DNA from: Archangium violaceum
GTDB lineage: Bacteria > Myxococcota > Myxococcia > Myxococcales > Myxococcaceae
DNA length: 64,000 nucleotides
NCBI RefSeq assembly: GCF_016887565.1
Contig: NZ_CP069396.1
Coordinates: 10,088,001-10,152,000, forward strand
Direction of reading: 5' to 3'
The translations under genes and the position numbers were made by a program. Under the pieces are notes generated by a model that saw only the letters and a program-made list of their open reading frames with translations, did not search any database and was not told the origin of the DNA. This document shows positions 45,270 through 54,417 of the stretch, one piece after another. Position 1 is the stretch's first letter. The number at the start of each line of letters is the position of its first letter.

Positions 45270-46775
45270 CTACCAGTTCCGGACAAGCTCGGTGTAGCCG
45301 CGGAAGGCCACGGCGCCCCAGAAGTTCACCAGCACCCCGAGGACCACCGCGACCTGCACCGCCCGGTTGCGCAGGGACCAGCCGCCGATGGCGAAGAGGA
45401 GCAGGAGGTAGGGCGTGTAGTCGATGCTGAACCGGAAGCCGAACTGCATGTAGCCGTCGTTCTGGTAGAAGAGCCCGGGCAGCGCCGTCACGGCCAGCGT
45501 GAGCCACAGCGGCCAGTGCAGGCGCGGCCTCAGCTTCGGCACCACCAGGAAGACGAGCAGCGGCAGCGTCAGCAGCAACGACAGGCCATGCGGGTCGTAC
45601 GCCAGACGCAGCGGATTCAGCGAGATGTCCGGCAGCTCGAGGAAGGCCGCCCGCAGGTTGCGCGGGAGGTAGACCAGGTTGAACAGGCCCCACCGGTCGA
45701 TGTCCACGTTGACGCGGTTGTTGTAGAGGAACGCGTGGCCGAACTCGCCCGGGCTGCCGAAGCGGTAGAGGTTGTAGGCCGCCGCCAGCAGCGCGAGCGG
45801 CGCGGCCCCGAGGGCGAACAGGCCCAGCTTGCGCAGCGCGGGCTTCCAGTGGGAGCCCAGCTCGCGCAGTTGAGCGAGCCGCCTCTCCGGCCCGGGACAC
45901 AGCGCCTCCAGGACGAAGAAGAGCCCGGCGAACAGCAGCGGCGTGCGGGTGAGCGTGGCCATGGAGAAGAAGAGGCCCGCCAGCACCGGACGGTGCGCTC
46001 GCACCGCGTTGCGCACGTAGAGGCAGGTGAAGGCCACGCCCATGACCTCCGCGCTGAACCACACCTCGCCGCGAATGGCCGCGTAGAAGAAGAGCGTGCC
46101 GAAGGCCAGGATGAGCGCCAGGCCCACGTTCTCCGTGCGGTCACGCTCCGTCTCCCCATCCTTCGCCAGGAAGCGCAGCAGCGAGAAGAAGAGCGCCACC
46201 GCCAGCGCCCCCACGATGACCCCGAACGAGGTGTCGTTGAACTGGTAGCCGTGCAGCGCCACGAAGGGCAGCATCACCACCGCCGGGAAGGACGGGAAGC
46301 TCACGTACCAGCGGTCTCCCGGTTGCAACCGGCCCTCGCACCGCACCTTCTTCCCCGCCACCTCGCGCACGCACGCCCAGTCCTCCAGGTTGGGCAGCAC
46401 CTCGGGGTCCAGGTCCAGCCGCCCCTCCAGCCACGCCTTCGCCTGGTACACGAAGTGCGGGGCCTCGCTCTGCCGCAGGAAGCGCTGCGAGCTGAAGCTG
46501 GCCAGCACCGCGAAGCTCACCAGGAAGAGCACCACCTCCACCCGGTATGCCGCGAGCCACATCCGCAGCGCCGTCCCCACCACCCCTCCCCCAGCCTCCG
46601 GGTGCACGGCGCGCTCCCCGGACTCCGCGGGCGCGCCCGTACCGGTGTCGGAGGGGCTCTCGGGAGCCGGAGGCGAGGCCATCCGGGACTCGGAGGCCAC
46701 CTCGGAAGCGGGCGACGCGGGCTCGCGCGGCGGGGCGGAGGACGGCTTGGGACGCTTGGACTTGGAGCGGCTCAT
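45270..46775 (-). CDS. Multi-pass membrane protein, glycosyltransferase-like
   Basis: A 501-residue protein with a polar Pro/Ala/Ser-rich N-terminus (about 1-65) and roughly 11 hydrophobic segments. Soon after the first segment comes the loop FSSQRFLRQSEAPHFVYQAKAWLEGRLDLDPEV, and later FGTLFFYAAIRGEVWFSAEVMG, patterns found in GT-C/ArnT/PMT-like proteins. No catalytic Asp-Glu pair of the PMT family was identified. It may glycosylate a lipid or protein with a polyprenyl donor. It is coupled to cinA by ATGA (46772-46775). Confidence 0.55.
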   Translation of the reverse strand: MSRSKSKRPKPSSAPPREPASPASEVASESRMASPPAPESPSDTGTGAPAESGERAVHPEAGGGVVGTALRMWLAAYRVEVVLFLVSFAVLASFSSQRFLRQSEAPHFVYQAKAWLEGRLDLDPEVLPNLEDWACVREVAGKKVRCEGRLQPGDRWYVSFPSFPAVVMLPFVALHGYQFNDTSFGVIVGALAVALFFSLLRFLAKDGETERDRTENVGLALILAFGTLFFYAAIRGEVWFSAEVMGVAFTCLYVRNAVRAHRPVLAGLFFSMATLTRTPLLFAGLFFVLEALCPGPERRLAQLRELGSHWKPALRKLGLFALGAAPLALLAAAYNLYRFGSPGEFGHAFLYNNRVNVDIDRWGLFNLVYLPRNLRAAFLELPDISLNPLRLAYDPHGLSLLLTLPLLVFLVVPKLRPRLHWPLWLTLAVTALPGLFYQNDGYMQFGFRFSIDYTPYLLLLFAIGGWSLRNRAVQVAVVLGVLVNFWGAVAFRGYTELVRNW

Positions 46776-48037
46776 GGGGTGGAAGGCGCGGTCAGCAGGC
46801 GCTCACGCAGCAGTTCGAGCGCATAGGAGGCGGCGAAGAGACGCACGAGGTCCCGATCGCCAGAAATGGAGAAGCGCTCACAGCGGGTGGGAGCCCCCTC
46901 CGCCGCGAGCGCACAGTAGACGGTGCCCACCGGGTCCTCGGGAGTGCCCCCCGTCGGGCCCGCGAAGCCCGTCACGGACAGGCCATAGGTCGTCCCGCAG
47001 GCGGCTCGGATGCCCTCGGCCATGGCCACCGCCACCGGATTCGACACGGCTCCGTGGCGGGCCAGCAGCTCGGCCGGAACCCCGGCCCAGGCCGTCTTCA
47101 TCTGCTCGGTGTAGACGACCGCGCCGCCCATCAGGAAGCTGCTCGCTCCGGGCACCGCGGTGAGCTGCGCCGCGATGAGGCCTCCGGTGCAGCTCTCCGC
47201 GAGCGCCAGCGTGGCCCGGGCCTCCGTCAGCAGCTTCGCCAGCACCGCGGTGTAGGTGTCCCCATCCGCGCCGTACACCGCCAGGCCGAGCTCCCGGCGC
47301 GAGGCGGCCTCGGCGGCGGCCAGGGCGGACTCGGCCTCGGCCTGGGAGGCAGCCTCCGCCATCAGCTTGAGCTGGTTCTCCGGCGCGTGCGTGCGGAAGC
47401 CGAACACCACCCGGGGGTGCGCCGCGGCCAGGGGAGCCACGCGCTCGTCGAGGACGGACTCGGCGATGCCCACCGTCCGCAGCAGGCGGAAGGCGCGGTA
47501 CGTGCGGTCCGGCTTCTTCTCCAGCTCCGAGCGCACGCGCGGCATCACCTCGCCGTCCACCAGCGCCCGGTACTCGCGGGGTACTCCCGGGAGGAAGAAG
47601 AGCCGGCAGCCTCCCATGCGGACGATGAACAGGGGCGCGGCGCCCACGGGGTTGGGCACCACCTCCGAGCCCTCGGGGACGAGCGCCATGCGGGCCACGT
47701 TGGGCGCCAGCTCCCGGCCCCGCTTCCTGGCGCGCTCGCGGAGGAACTCGAGGGTCCCCGCGTCCTCGACGAGCGGCACGCCCGCGGCGGCGGCGGCACA
47801 CTCGGCGGTGAAGTCATCCGCCGTGGGGCCCAGCCCACCGGAGACGATGACCACGTCCGCCCGGCTCGCGCCCTCGCGCAGGGCGCGGGTGATGTCCTCG
47901 CGCACGTCTCCCACCAGCACCACCCGCGTCACCTTGATGCCCAGCTCGAAGAGCCGTGCTTCCAGGTACGGACTGTTGGTGTCAGGGGTCAGGCCGGTGA
48001 CGAGCTCGTCACCGGTACACAGGAGCTCGACGCGCAT
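46772..48037 (-). CDS. cinA: CinA-family nicotinamide-nucleotide amidohydrolase
   Basis: A 421-residue two-domain protein: an N-terminal molybdopterin-binding-like domain (about 1-170: VELLCTGDELVTG, ADVVIVSGGLGPTADD) and a C-terminal CinA amidohydrolase domain (about 255-415: LALAESCTGGLIAAQLTAVPGASSFLMGG, YGLSVTGFAGPTGGTPEDPVGTVY). It converts NMN to nicotinate mononucleotide and hydrolyses ADP-ribose, thus recycling pyridine nucleotide. Its stop overlaps the start of the membrane protein gene. Located before pssA on the same strand. Confidence 0.94.
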   Translation of the reverse strand: MRVELLCTGDELVTGLTPDTNSPYLEARLFELGIKVTRVVLVGDVREDITRALREGASRADVVIVSGGLGPTADDFTAECAAAAAGVPLVEDAGTLEFLRERARKRGRELAPNVARMALVPEGSEVVPNPVGAAPLFIVRMGGCRLFFLPGVPREYRALVDGEVMPRVRSELEKKPDRTYRAFRLLRTVGIAESVLDERVAPLAAAHPRVVFGFRTHAPENQLKLMAEAASQAEAESALAAAEAASRRELGLAVYGADGDTYTAVLAKLLTEARATLALAESCTGGLIAAQLTAVPGASSFLMGGAVVYTEQMKTAWAGVPAELLARHGAVSNPVAVAMAEGIRAACGTTYGLSVTGFAGPTGGTPEDPVGTVYCALAAEGAPTRCERFSISGDRDLVRLFAASYALELLRERLLTAPSTP

Positions 48038-48090
48038 GGGCGGGGCATCCTAGCGGCCCGCGCCGCCCCCGGCACGCACCGAGTCACGGA

Positions 48091-48942
48091 CTACCGGGTG
48101 AGCGTGTCACCCTCGTCCTCATCCTCATCTTCCTCCTCGTCGTCCTCCTCATCGAGGACGGCCGCGGCGACGCCCGCTCCGGTCCCCAGCTTCCGGGCCA
48201 CGAACCGGTTGCGGACCAGGAAGGCGGACTCCAGGAGGCCGAAGCCGAGATAGGCGAACGAGTAGGCCACCAGCACGTAGGCCGGGTGGAAGCGCGTACC
48301 GATGATGACCCCGCTGGCGAGCACCAGCATCAGGACGAGCGCCGAGCGCGGAGACAGGCGCAGGTCCTTGAAAGTCCGATACCGGACAGTGGACACCATC
48401 AGCAGCGCGAGCGCGACCACCGCCACCGCCACGGGGACACGGGCCTCGGCGGCGAGCACCTCACCACCGGTGGCGGCGTGGTGGGCGATGATCATCGAGA
48501 CGAACACGCTGGCGGCCAGCGGGATGGGCAGGCCAACGAAGAAGCTCCCCCCACCACCGTGGGGGTTGCGCATGGCCAGCACGTTGAAGCGGGCGAGCCG
48601 CAGGGCGCCGCAGGCCGCGAAGGTGAAGGCCAGGAACATGCCCAGGAAGCCCATGGGCTCCAGCGCCCACTTGTAGGCCAGGAGGCCGGGCGCGGCGCCG
48701 AACGAGACCACGTCCGCCAGGCTGTCCAGCTGCATCCCGAAGTCGCTCTGGGTCTTCGTCAGGCGGGCCACGCGGCCGTCGAACCCGTCGAAGAACATGG
48801 CGAAGAGGATGGCCAGGGCCGCCTGGTAGAGCTGCGTGGGGCCCGCTTCACCGGTACACAGGGTGAGCGCGTAGAAGCCGCAGAGGATGGAGGTGACGGT
48901 GAACAGGTTGGGCAAGATGAACAACAACTTGCGGGGTCTCAC
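48091..48942 (-). CDS. pssA: CDP-diacylglycerol--serine O-phosphatidyltransferase
   Basis: A 283-residue membrane protein with several hydrophobic segments. The CDP-alcohol phosphatidyltransferase motif is exact: DGRVAR, 8 residues, G, 3 residues, D, 3 residues, D (DGFDGRVARLTKTQSDFGMQ, then LDSLAD). It makes phosphatidylserine, the precursor of phosphatidylethanolamine. The C-terminus ends in an acidic tail (DEEDDEEEDEDEDEGD) after residue ~260, longer than in most homologues. It begins with GTG and GGAGG at 9-base spacing. Confidence 0.93.
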   Translation of the reverse strand: MRPRKLLFILPNLFTVTSILCGFYALTLCTGEAGPTQLYQAALAILFAMFFDGFDGRVARLTKTQSDFGMQLDSLADVVSFGAAPGLLAYKWALEPMGFLGMFLAFTFAACGALRLARFNVLAMRNPHGGGGSFFVGLPIPLAASVFVSMIIAHHAATGGEVLAAEARVPVAVAVVALALLMVSTVRYRTFKDLRLSPRSALVLMLVLASGVIIGTRFHPAYVLVAYSFAYLGFGLLESAFLVRNRFVARKLGTGAGVAAAVLDEEDDEEEDEDEDEGDTLTR

Positions 48943-49043
48943 GTTCTCCTGCCTCCTCTGTCGGCCATCGGCCGTTCCGGTTCAAAGCCGGGGGAGAACG
49001 GACCATAGCAGGGTTTTATTTGCCCGGTCTTCGTGGAGGGGTG

Positions 49044-50183
49044 ATGGACGCAGCGCGTTGGGCCCTGTGGGTCGTGGTGGCGGTGCTCGCACTGGCCGCG
49101 GTGAATGGCCTGTGGATTTTCGGGGTGCGCCGGAGGTATCGGCTGCGCACGACCTCGCCTCAGCGCCTGAGAACCCGCTGCGAGGATGGGTGGGAGTTGA
49201 CCCTGTATGAGCGGCGTGCCGCGCACCGGCGCTTCGAGGAGCCGGTGCTGCTGTGTCACGGGCTGGCCGCCAATCGCTGCACCTTCGACTTCGAGCCGCC
49301 CTACTCCATGGCCCACTTCCTGGCCGAGGCGGGCTTCGACTGCTTCAGCGTGGAGTTCCGGGGTATCGGTGACTCACGGCCCTCGCCCCGGGGACGCCGC
49401 TGGCCGGACGTCACCGTGGACGACCTGGTCACCCAGGACGGGCCCGCGCTCATCCAGGAGGTGCTGGCCCGGACCGGAGCGAGGCGCGCGTTCTGGATCG
49501 GCCACTCGCTGGGCGGGCTGGTGGGCTACGCGGTGGCTCAGGGACCCGCCGGGGCGATGCTCGCTGGGCTGCTCGCCCTGGGCTCGCCCGTCTTCTTCTC
49601 GAGGGATCCGCTCCTGCACAGGCTCATCCACATCGGCGCCCGGGCCGCGTGGCCCCGAGGCTTCCGCAACGAGTGGTTGAGCCACACGATGGCGCCCTTC
49701 CTCGGCTACGCCACCCTGCCCCTGTCGGACGTCATCATCAACCCGAAGCACATCCTCCCGCCCATCCAGCGCAAGGTGTACGCGAACATGATGTCGTCGA
49801 TGAGCCGCAACGTGCTCCTGCAGTTGCGCGACTGGCTCGAGCATGACGCCTTCCGCTCCTTCGATGGGAGCGTGGACTGGCGCGCGGGGCTGGCGAAACT
49901 GTCGCTGCCGGTGATGGTGATGGGCGGGAGCATGGACCGGCTGTCCCCACCGAAGAACCTGCGCGCGCAATACGAGCTGATCGGCTCACCGGACAAGAAG
50001 CTGCACGTCTTCGGCTGCGAGCGGGGGGACAAGATGGACTACGGGCATGGCGACCTGCTCTTCGGCACGGGGGCGCCGATCGAGGTCTACCCCGAGATAC
50101 GCGACTGGATGGCGGTCCGCGCCACGGCGCTCCCGCTGGGCTCGGTGCAAGTCCCCTCTCCCTCTGGGAGAGGGCTAGGGTGA
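49044..50183 (+). CDS. Alpha/beta-hydrolase with N-terminal membrane anchor
   Basis: A 379-residue protein with one N-terminal hydrophobic segment (about 3-25). The alpha/beta-hydrolase domain has LLCHGLAANRCTFD (oxyanion region), nucleophile motif GHSLGG, the acid in VMGGSMDRLSPP and a later His in MDYGHGDLL. The PHA-synthase-like lipid or polyester depolymerases and lipases of this fold are the closest type; substrate unknown. The last ~9 residues (PSPSGRGLG) and the stop codon are encoded by a palindromic repeat, so the true ancestral end may be shorter. GGAGGGG precedes the ATG. Confidence 0.82.
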   Translation: MDAARWALWVVVAVLALAAVNGLWIFGVRRRYRLRTTSPQRLRTRCEDGWELTLYERRAAHRRFEEPVLLCHGLAANRCTFDFEPPYSMAHFLAEAGFDCFSVEFRGIGDSRPSPRGRRWPDVTVDDLVTQDGPALIQEVLARTGARRAFWIGHSLGGLVGYAVAQGPAGAMLAGLLALGSPVFFSRDPLLHRLIHIGARAAWPRGFRNEWLSHTMAPFLGYATLPLSDVIINPKHILPPIQRKVYANMMSSMSRNVLLQLRDWLEHDAFRSFDGSVDWRAGLAKLSLPVMVMGGSMDRLSPPKNLRAQYELIGSPDKKLHVFGCERGDKMDYGHGDLLFGTGAPIEVYPEIRDWMAVRATALPLGSVQVPSPSGRGLG

Positions 50184-50187
50184 GGGT
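50153..50187. repeat. REP-like palindromic element containing two stop codons
   Basis: CCCCTCTCCC-TCTGGGAGAGGG, then CTAGGGTGAGGGT. It contains the TGA stop of the hydrolase gene (50181-50183) and the TAG stop of the converging beta-helix gene (50175-50177 on the minus strand). It is the same family as at 28344-28533 and 43409. Confidence 0.88.
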
Positions 50188-51626
50188 CTTGCCACGCAGC
50201 GCGCCTCGGGCCCCGGGGTGCTCCGAGCAGGGTCCTCACCCGTCACACGGCCCAGCCGCACCTGGGCGCCCCCCTCGCAGTCGGCCCACACGAGCCCCGC
50301 GGCATTCTCCCGCGCCGTGAGCGCATCCGCGCGCAGCACGCCATTCTCCATGGCGATCAGCGCGGGCCCGCCCGAGCCTCGCACCACGAGCCCCTCGGCC
50401 GTCACCTGCCCCAGCGTCTCCGCGTGCACCCCGGCCTCCTGGCACGACTCCAGGGACACGTCGCGCAGCCTCACCCGCGAGCCCTGCGCGCCCAGCACGC
50501 CCACGCCCGCCACGTTTCGCACCACGAGCCCCTCCACCTCCACGTCCGCGTCACGCAGGTGCAGCCCGTCACCGGAGTCGCCCCCATGCGACGTCAGGCG
50601 GGTGATGACGGCCTGTTGAAGCCGCAGCCGCCCGCGCGTGACCGCGATGCCGTACTCATCCGCCCCATCCACGCGGACGTCGCGCAGCACCAGGTCCGAG
50701 CCCACCAGCAGCATCGCGCCGTAGTTGCCGCTGCCCAGCACCACCGTTTCCTTCATCTCTCCTGTCGAACCAATGAGCACCACGCCCGCCCGCACCGCGC
50801 GCACCGAGGTGAACCCCCGCGCCTCCAGCGTGGTCTCCACGGTCTGCAGGCCATACTCGTGTCCGGTGACGGTGACGTCCTCGAGCCGCAGCGAGCCCCG
50901 CTGGGCGAAGAGGCCCGCGTCGCGTCCCTCCTCCACGCTCACGTGACGCAGCCGCACCCGGCCCTCCACCTGGTACAGCGCCGTCAGCGGCCCGCGGAAG
51001 CGCACGGACTCCAGCTCCAACTCCACCTGCCGTGCCTCCACGCCGCGCCGGAAGGCGCCGGTGAACGTGCTCTCCCGCACCTCTCCGTGCGTGCCGCCCG
51101 ACAGCAGCACGCCCACCGCCCGCGCCCCACCCGCCTCGAACACGCACCCGTCCGCCGAGAGGTGTCCCGCCTCCATCCGCACCGCCCCCTCGTCCTGCCC
51201 GCCGAAACGCACCGCCTCCAGCCGGACCGGCCCGGCGGCCTCCAGGCCCCAGACGCCCCCCTGGATACCCAGGCGCCTCACCGTGGCCCCCTCGGGTGCC
51301 CGCACCGTGGGCCCGGCTGCCTCCCCGACCAGCACGGAGCCCTCTCCCGCCCCCACCAGCTCCAGGCCGGCGGGCAGGACGAAGGGGCCCGGGTACCGTC
51401 CCGGCGCCAGGTACACCCGGAGCGGCGGCCCTCCCGCCACCTCCCGAGCCAGGGCGTGGGACAGCGAGGAGAAGGGCCTCTCTGGCGACCCGTCCCCGCC
51501 CTCCCGCCGCGCACCGTCCACCCACACCTCGGTCCACGCGGTGGACTCCCGAGGGGGGATCAGCGCCCCCGGTGCGTGACAGGCCGGAAACGTCAGACAG
51601 GAGATCATCAGCAGGCAGCGGAGCAT
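50175..51626 (-). CDS. Right-handed beta-helix lipoprotein
   Basis: A 483-residue protein with a signal sequence and the lipobox-like FPAC. The body (about 60-460) is built from ~23-residue beta-helix coils with repeated Val-x-Leu/Leu-x-x-Val patterns (for example RLRHVSVEEGRDAGLFA, LRLEDVTVTGHEYGLQTV, VRLRDVSLESCQEAGVHAE), starting with a DUF1565-like opening [19 protein letters not shown]. Such proteins bind or cut polysaccharides. No pectate-lyase-type catalytic site was identified. The ATG at 51626 is preferred to a GTG 12 bp upstream. The stop codon is inside the palindromic repeat. Confidence 0.75.
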   Translation of the reverse strand: MLRCLLMISCLTFPACHAPGALIPPRESTAWTEVWVDGARREGGDGSPERPFSSLSHALAREVAGGPPLRVYLAPGRYPGPFVLPAGLELVGAGEGSVLVGEAAGPTVRAPEGATVRRLGIQGGVWGLEAAGPVRLEAVRFGGQDEGAVRMEAGHLSADGCVFEAGGARAVGVLLSGGTHGEVRESTFTGAFRRGVEARQVELELESVRFRGPLTALYQVEGRVRLRHVSVEEGRDAGLFAQRGSLRLEDVTVTGHEYGLQTVETTLEARGFTSVRAVRAGVVLIGSTGEMKETVVLGSGNYGAMLLVGSDLVLRDVRVDGADEYGIAVTRGRLRLQQAVITRLTSHGGDSGDGLHLRDADVEVEGLVVRNVAGVGVLGAQGSRVRLRDVSLESCQEAGVHAETLGQVTAEGLVVRGSGGPALIAMENGVLRADALTARENAAGLVWADCEGGAQVRLGRVTGEDPARSTPGPEARCVARPSP

Positions 51627-51943
51627 TCGATCGCACACACTAATACCCGCCAGTCATCCGGGCCCATCTGGATCAGGAAGCTCCACGCAAGTGATCGAAA
51701 TGACAAAGAAAAACACTTTCAATCGATCACATCCACACATGGCGCCGATCAGGAACCACGGCGGGAGGCGCGCCCTCTTCGTGCACTTCTCCTCTCTAGA
51801 GGAGCCTCGGGCTCCGTCAAATTCATCGCGATTCGCGCGGAGGCCGATCTACCGGCCTCCGGGCGGTTGCCAGCATTGACAGACAAAAGAGCGATTTGTT
51901 ACCAACCCTGGGCTTTCGCATTTCAACGCGCACGGAGAAGCGG
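51627..51943. promoter_or_regulatory. 317-bp control region upstream of HU, with hairpins and a promoter
   Basis: This region has no credible gene. A locally AT-rich stretch holds the palindrome GTGATCGA / TCGATCAC (51692-51731). Three short hairpins follow: CTCCTCT/AGAGGAG (51789-51804), GGAGCC/GGCTCC (51801-51815) and CGGAGGCCG/CGGCCTCCG (51838-51861, 9 bp). A good sigma-70 promoter TTGACA, 17 bp, TTACCA is at 51876-51904, about 40 bp before the HU start. The hairpins could end a small RNA or bind a regulator. Confidence 0.5.
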
Positions 51944-52213
51944 ATGACCAAGGCAGAGCTCGTGGAGGTGGTGGCGGCGCAGTCCCGGCTGACGAAGAAG
52001 TCCGCCGCGGAGATTCTCGACATCGTCTTCGCCAACATCGGCAAGGCGGTGAAGAAGGACCAGCGCTTCAGCTACCCCGGCTTCGGCACCTGGTCGGTCC
52101 GCTCGCGCAAGGCGCGGAAGATCCGCAACCCGCAGACCAACGAGATGATGAAGCTCAAGGCCTCGAAGACGATCGGCTTCCGGCCCGCCAAGGAGCTGAA
52201 GAACTCGCTGTAG
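51944..52213 (+). CDS. HU-family nucleoid protein
   Basis: An 89-residue protein of standard HU length with the family core KAELVEVVAAQSRLTKKSAA, FSYPGFGTWSVRSRKARKIRNPQT and the arm-tip Pro in RNPQ, ending AKELKNSL. HU bends and wraps DNA as a dimer. It may be one of several HU paralogs, so no gene letter is given. It has its own promoter and ends 31 bp before the converging peptidase gene. Confidence 0.93.
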   Translation: MTKAELVEVVAAQSRLTKKSAAEILDIVFANIGKAVKKDQRFSYPGFGTWSVRSRKARKIRNPQTNEMMKLKASKTIGFRPAKELKNSL

Positions 52214-52244
52214 TCCGTGGGGCCCGCGAGCGCGCGAGCCAACC

Positions 52245-53291
52245 TTACTGGGGGCGTCGTCCGAGAGGACGGCGCCCTTGTCGTTTTCCGGCGTCCCCTC
52301 CCTCCCCGCGCTGCACGAAGGAGGGCTCCTCACCGGACTCGGTGGGGCCCAGCTCGTCGAGCGGATCGCACGGCATGCCCTCGCGCCACAGCTCGAAGTG
52401 CAGGTGCACTCCGGTGGCCATGCCCGTCTTGCCGGCCGCGCCCACCACATCGCCCTGCTCGAGCACCTCGCCGGGAGTCACCAGCACGCGCGACAGGTGG
52501 CTGTAGCGGGTGGTGGTGTCCCCGTCGTGCTGGATGACCACCTGGTTGCCGTAGCCCCCGTTCCACCCGGCCCGCACCACCACGCCTCCGGCGGCCGCCG
52601 TGACGAGCTGGCCCGACTTCGCCGCGAGATCCAATCCCTGGTGGTCCCGCTCCTCGCCGAGGATGGGGTGCAGCCGGCTGCCGAAGACGCTGGTGACGAC
52701 CACCGGGTCCACCGGCCAGGTGAAGCGCGGCGCCCGCTTCGAGGGCTGAAGCTGAAGACGCCGCAGCTCGGCCATGCGCACCGCGAGCAGATCCACCCGG
52801 GCGAGCACCGCGTCGGCCAGGTCCGCGGGGATGTCACCGTAGGCGCGCGCGTCCTCCTCCAGCTCGGCCTCCAGCGTCACCCGGGCGCGCACCACGTCCA
52901 GCGGCGACGTCTTGCGCGTGGGCGTCCGGAGGAAGGCATCCAGGGCGACGTTCATCTCGCGCCAGTTCTCCACCTGGGCCGCCGGCATGGCCCCGCCCCG
53001 GGGCACCTGCGTCCGCGAGGCGCGCGCCTGCGTGGCGAAGGTCCCCAGCGCGTCCCGCAGCACCCGTGAGCCCGGGGAGATCAACACCTGCTCGGCGTTC
53101 TTCGGCCGGGACCTGACGACCCTGGCCGCGTCGTCGCGAGCTGGAGCCGCCGCCTCCGCGTCGGCCGGGGGCCGCTCGCCCTTCTTGGAGTACAGCTCGT
53201 CGAAGCTCATCTTCTGCCGCGCGCGAGGGGCGGTGCACGCGGAGAGGACCAGCAGCATGAGGGCGGCGAGGAGACGCAAGGCGCCGCCCAA
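52245..53291 (-). CDS. M23-family peptidoglycan endopeptidase, lipoprotein
   Basis: A 348-residue protein with a signal sequence and the lipobox LSAC, so envelope-anchored. The C-terminal LytM/M23 domain (about 190-315) has the zinc ligands His and Asp in DHQGLDLA, and His-x-His in GVHLHFEL, with the FGSRLHPI core. It probably cuts peptide cross-links or, if ligands are intact as here, is enzymatically active. The start seems to be a TTG (53291), as no ATG precedes the signal region. It follows ltaE by 18 bp on the same strand, so the two are likely in one operon. Confidence 0.85.
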   Translation of the reverse strand: MGGALRLLAALMLLVLSACTAPRARQKMSFDELYSKKGERPPADAEAAAPARDDAARVVRSRPKNAEQVLISPGSRVLRDALGTFATQARASRTQVPRGGAMPAAQVENWREMNVALDAFLRTPTRKTSPLDVVRARVTLEAELEEDARAYGDIPADLADAVLARVDLLAVRMAELRRLQLQPSKRAPRFTWPVDPVVVTSVFGSRLHPILGEERDHQGLDLAAKSGQLVTAAAGGVVVRAGWNGGYGNQVVIQHDGDTTTRYSHLSRVLVTPGEVLEQGDVVGAAGKTGMATGVHLHFELWREGMPCDPLDELGPTESGEEPSFVQRGEGGDAGKRQGRRPLGRRPQ

Positions 53292-53309
53292 TCTATCACG
53301 TCGCGGGAA

Positions 53310-54338
53310 TCAGCCAGAAACCGCCCGGCGGATGCGCACCAGGGCCTCCTCGATGTCCGACGAGGACACATCCAGGTGTGTCACCAGGCGAACGGAGCGG
53401 GGCCCCATGCCGGAGGAGCCGCAGAGGACGCCGTGAGCGGCCAGCTTCGCCTGCATCTCCTGCACCGGCAGCGGGAAGTCCGCGAAGACCATGTTCGTCT
53501 CCACCTGGGAGGCATCCACCTTCACTCCCGGCATCTCCGCCAGGCCGGCGGCGAGCCGACGGGCGTGGACATGGTCCTCGGCGAGCCGCTCCACGTGGTG
53601 CTCCAGGGCATGCAGCGCCCCGGCGGCGATGATGCCCACCTGCCGCATGGCGCCCCCGAGCCGCTTGCGCAGCCGGCGCGCCTCGGCGATGTGCTCCTTG
53701 GAGCCCACGATGGCCGAGCCCACCGGCGCCCCCAGGCCCTTGGAGAAGCACACGGCCGTGGTGTCGGTGAGGGAGGCCCAGGCCGATGCCGGCGTCCCCG
53801 TGGCCGCCGCGGCGTTGAAGAGGCGCGCCCCGTCCAGGTGGATGGCCAGCCCCGCCTTGCGGCCCGCCTCCACCACCGCGCGGAAGCGCTCCAGCGGCCA
53901 CACCTTGCCACCGCCGCGGTTGTGCGTGTTCTCCAGCGACAGCAGCCGCGAGCGCGGGCTGATGAAGTCCGTGCGCACCGCCGCCGTCACCTGCTCGGGC
54001 GTGAGGAGCCCGCGCTCACCCGGCAGCCCGCCCGGCTGCACGCCCCACAGGCCCGACACGCCGCCGCTCTCGTAGTGGAAGATGTGGCTGTTCGCGTCGG
54101 CGAGGATCTCGTCGCCCAGGCGGCAGTGCAGGCCGATGGCGATCTGGTTGGCCTGCGTCCCGGAGGGCACGAAGAGGGCGGCCTGCAGACCGAGCTTCTC
54201 GGCGATGCGCTCCTCGAGCCGGCGCGCGGTGGGATCCTCGCCGTAGATGTCGTCACCCACGTCGGCCTCGGCCATGGCGCGGCGCATGGCGGGGGTGGGC
54301 TTCGTCACGGTGTCGGAGCGGAAGTCGATGGGTCTCAT
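53310..54338 (-). CDS. ltaE: L-threonine aldolase, low-specificity type
   Basis: A 342-residue PLP enzyme. The opening MRPIDFRSDTVTKPTPAMRR, the phosphate-binding VPSGTQANQIA, the ENTHNRGGG region, HLDGARLFNAA with the cofactor Asp, and the PLP-lysine in CFSKGLGAPVG are all typical. It splits threonine or allo-threonine into glycine and acetaldehyde. The ATG at 54338 is chosen because earlier in-frame codons overlap the divergent nth promoter. It is upstream of the M23 peptidase gene. Confidence 0.93.
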   Translation of the reverse strand: MRPIDFRSDTVTKPTPAMRRAMAEADVGDDIYGEDPTARRLEERIAEKLGLQAALFVPSGTQANQIAIGLHCRLGDEILADANSHIFHYESGGVSGLWGVQPGGLPGERGLLTPEQVTAAVRTDFISPRSRLLSLENTHNRGGGKVWPLERFRAVVEAGRKAGLAIHLDGARLFNAAAATGTPASAWASLTDTTAVCFSKGLGAPVGSAIVGSKEHIAEARRLRKRLGGAMRQVGIIAAGALHALEHHVERLAEDHVHARRLAAGLAEMPGVKVDASQVETNMVFADFPLPVQEMQAKLAAHGVLCGSSGMGPRSVRLVTHLDVSSSDIEEALVRIRRAVSG

Positions 54339-54417
54339 GGGTGTCCTGCCAGGTCGTGGAAACTGCTTTACTTCGGAGGTCGGTCTGTCATACAGCCGCC
54401 GCGTGGCACGCGAGAAG

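Noticed and set aside
51691-51879. A 62-residue ORF in the HU upstream spacer
   Set aside because: It has no ribosome site, unusual composition, and runs through the hairpins and promoter.
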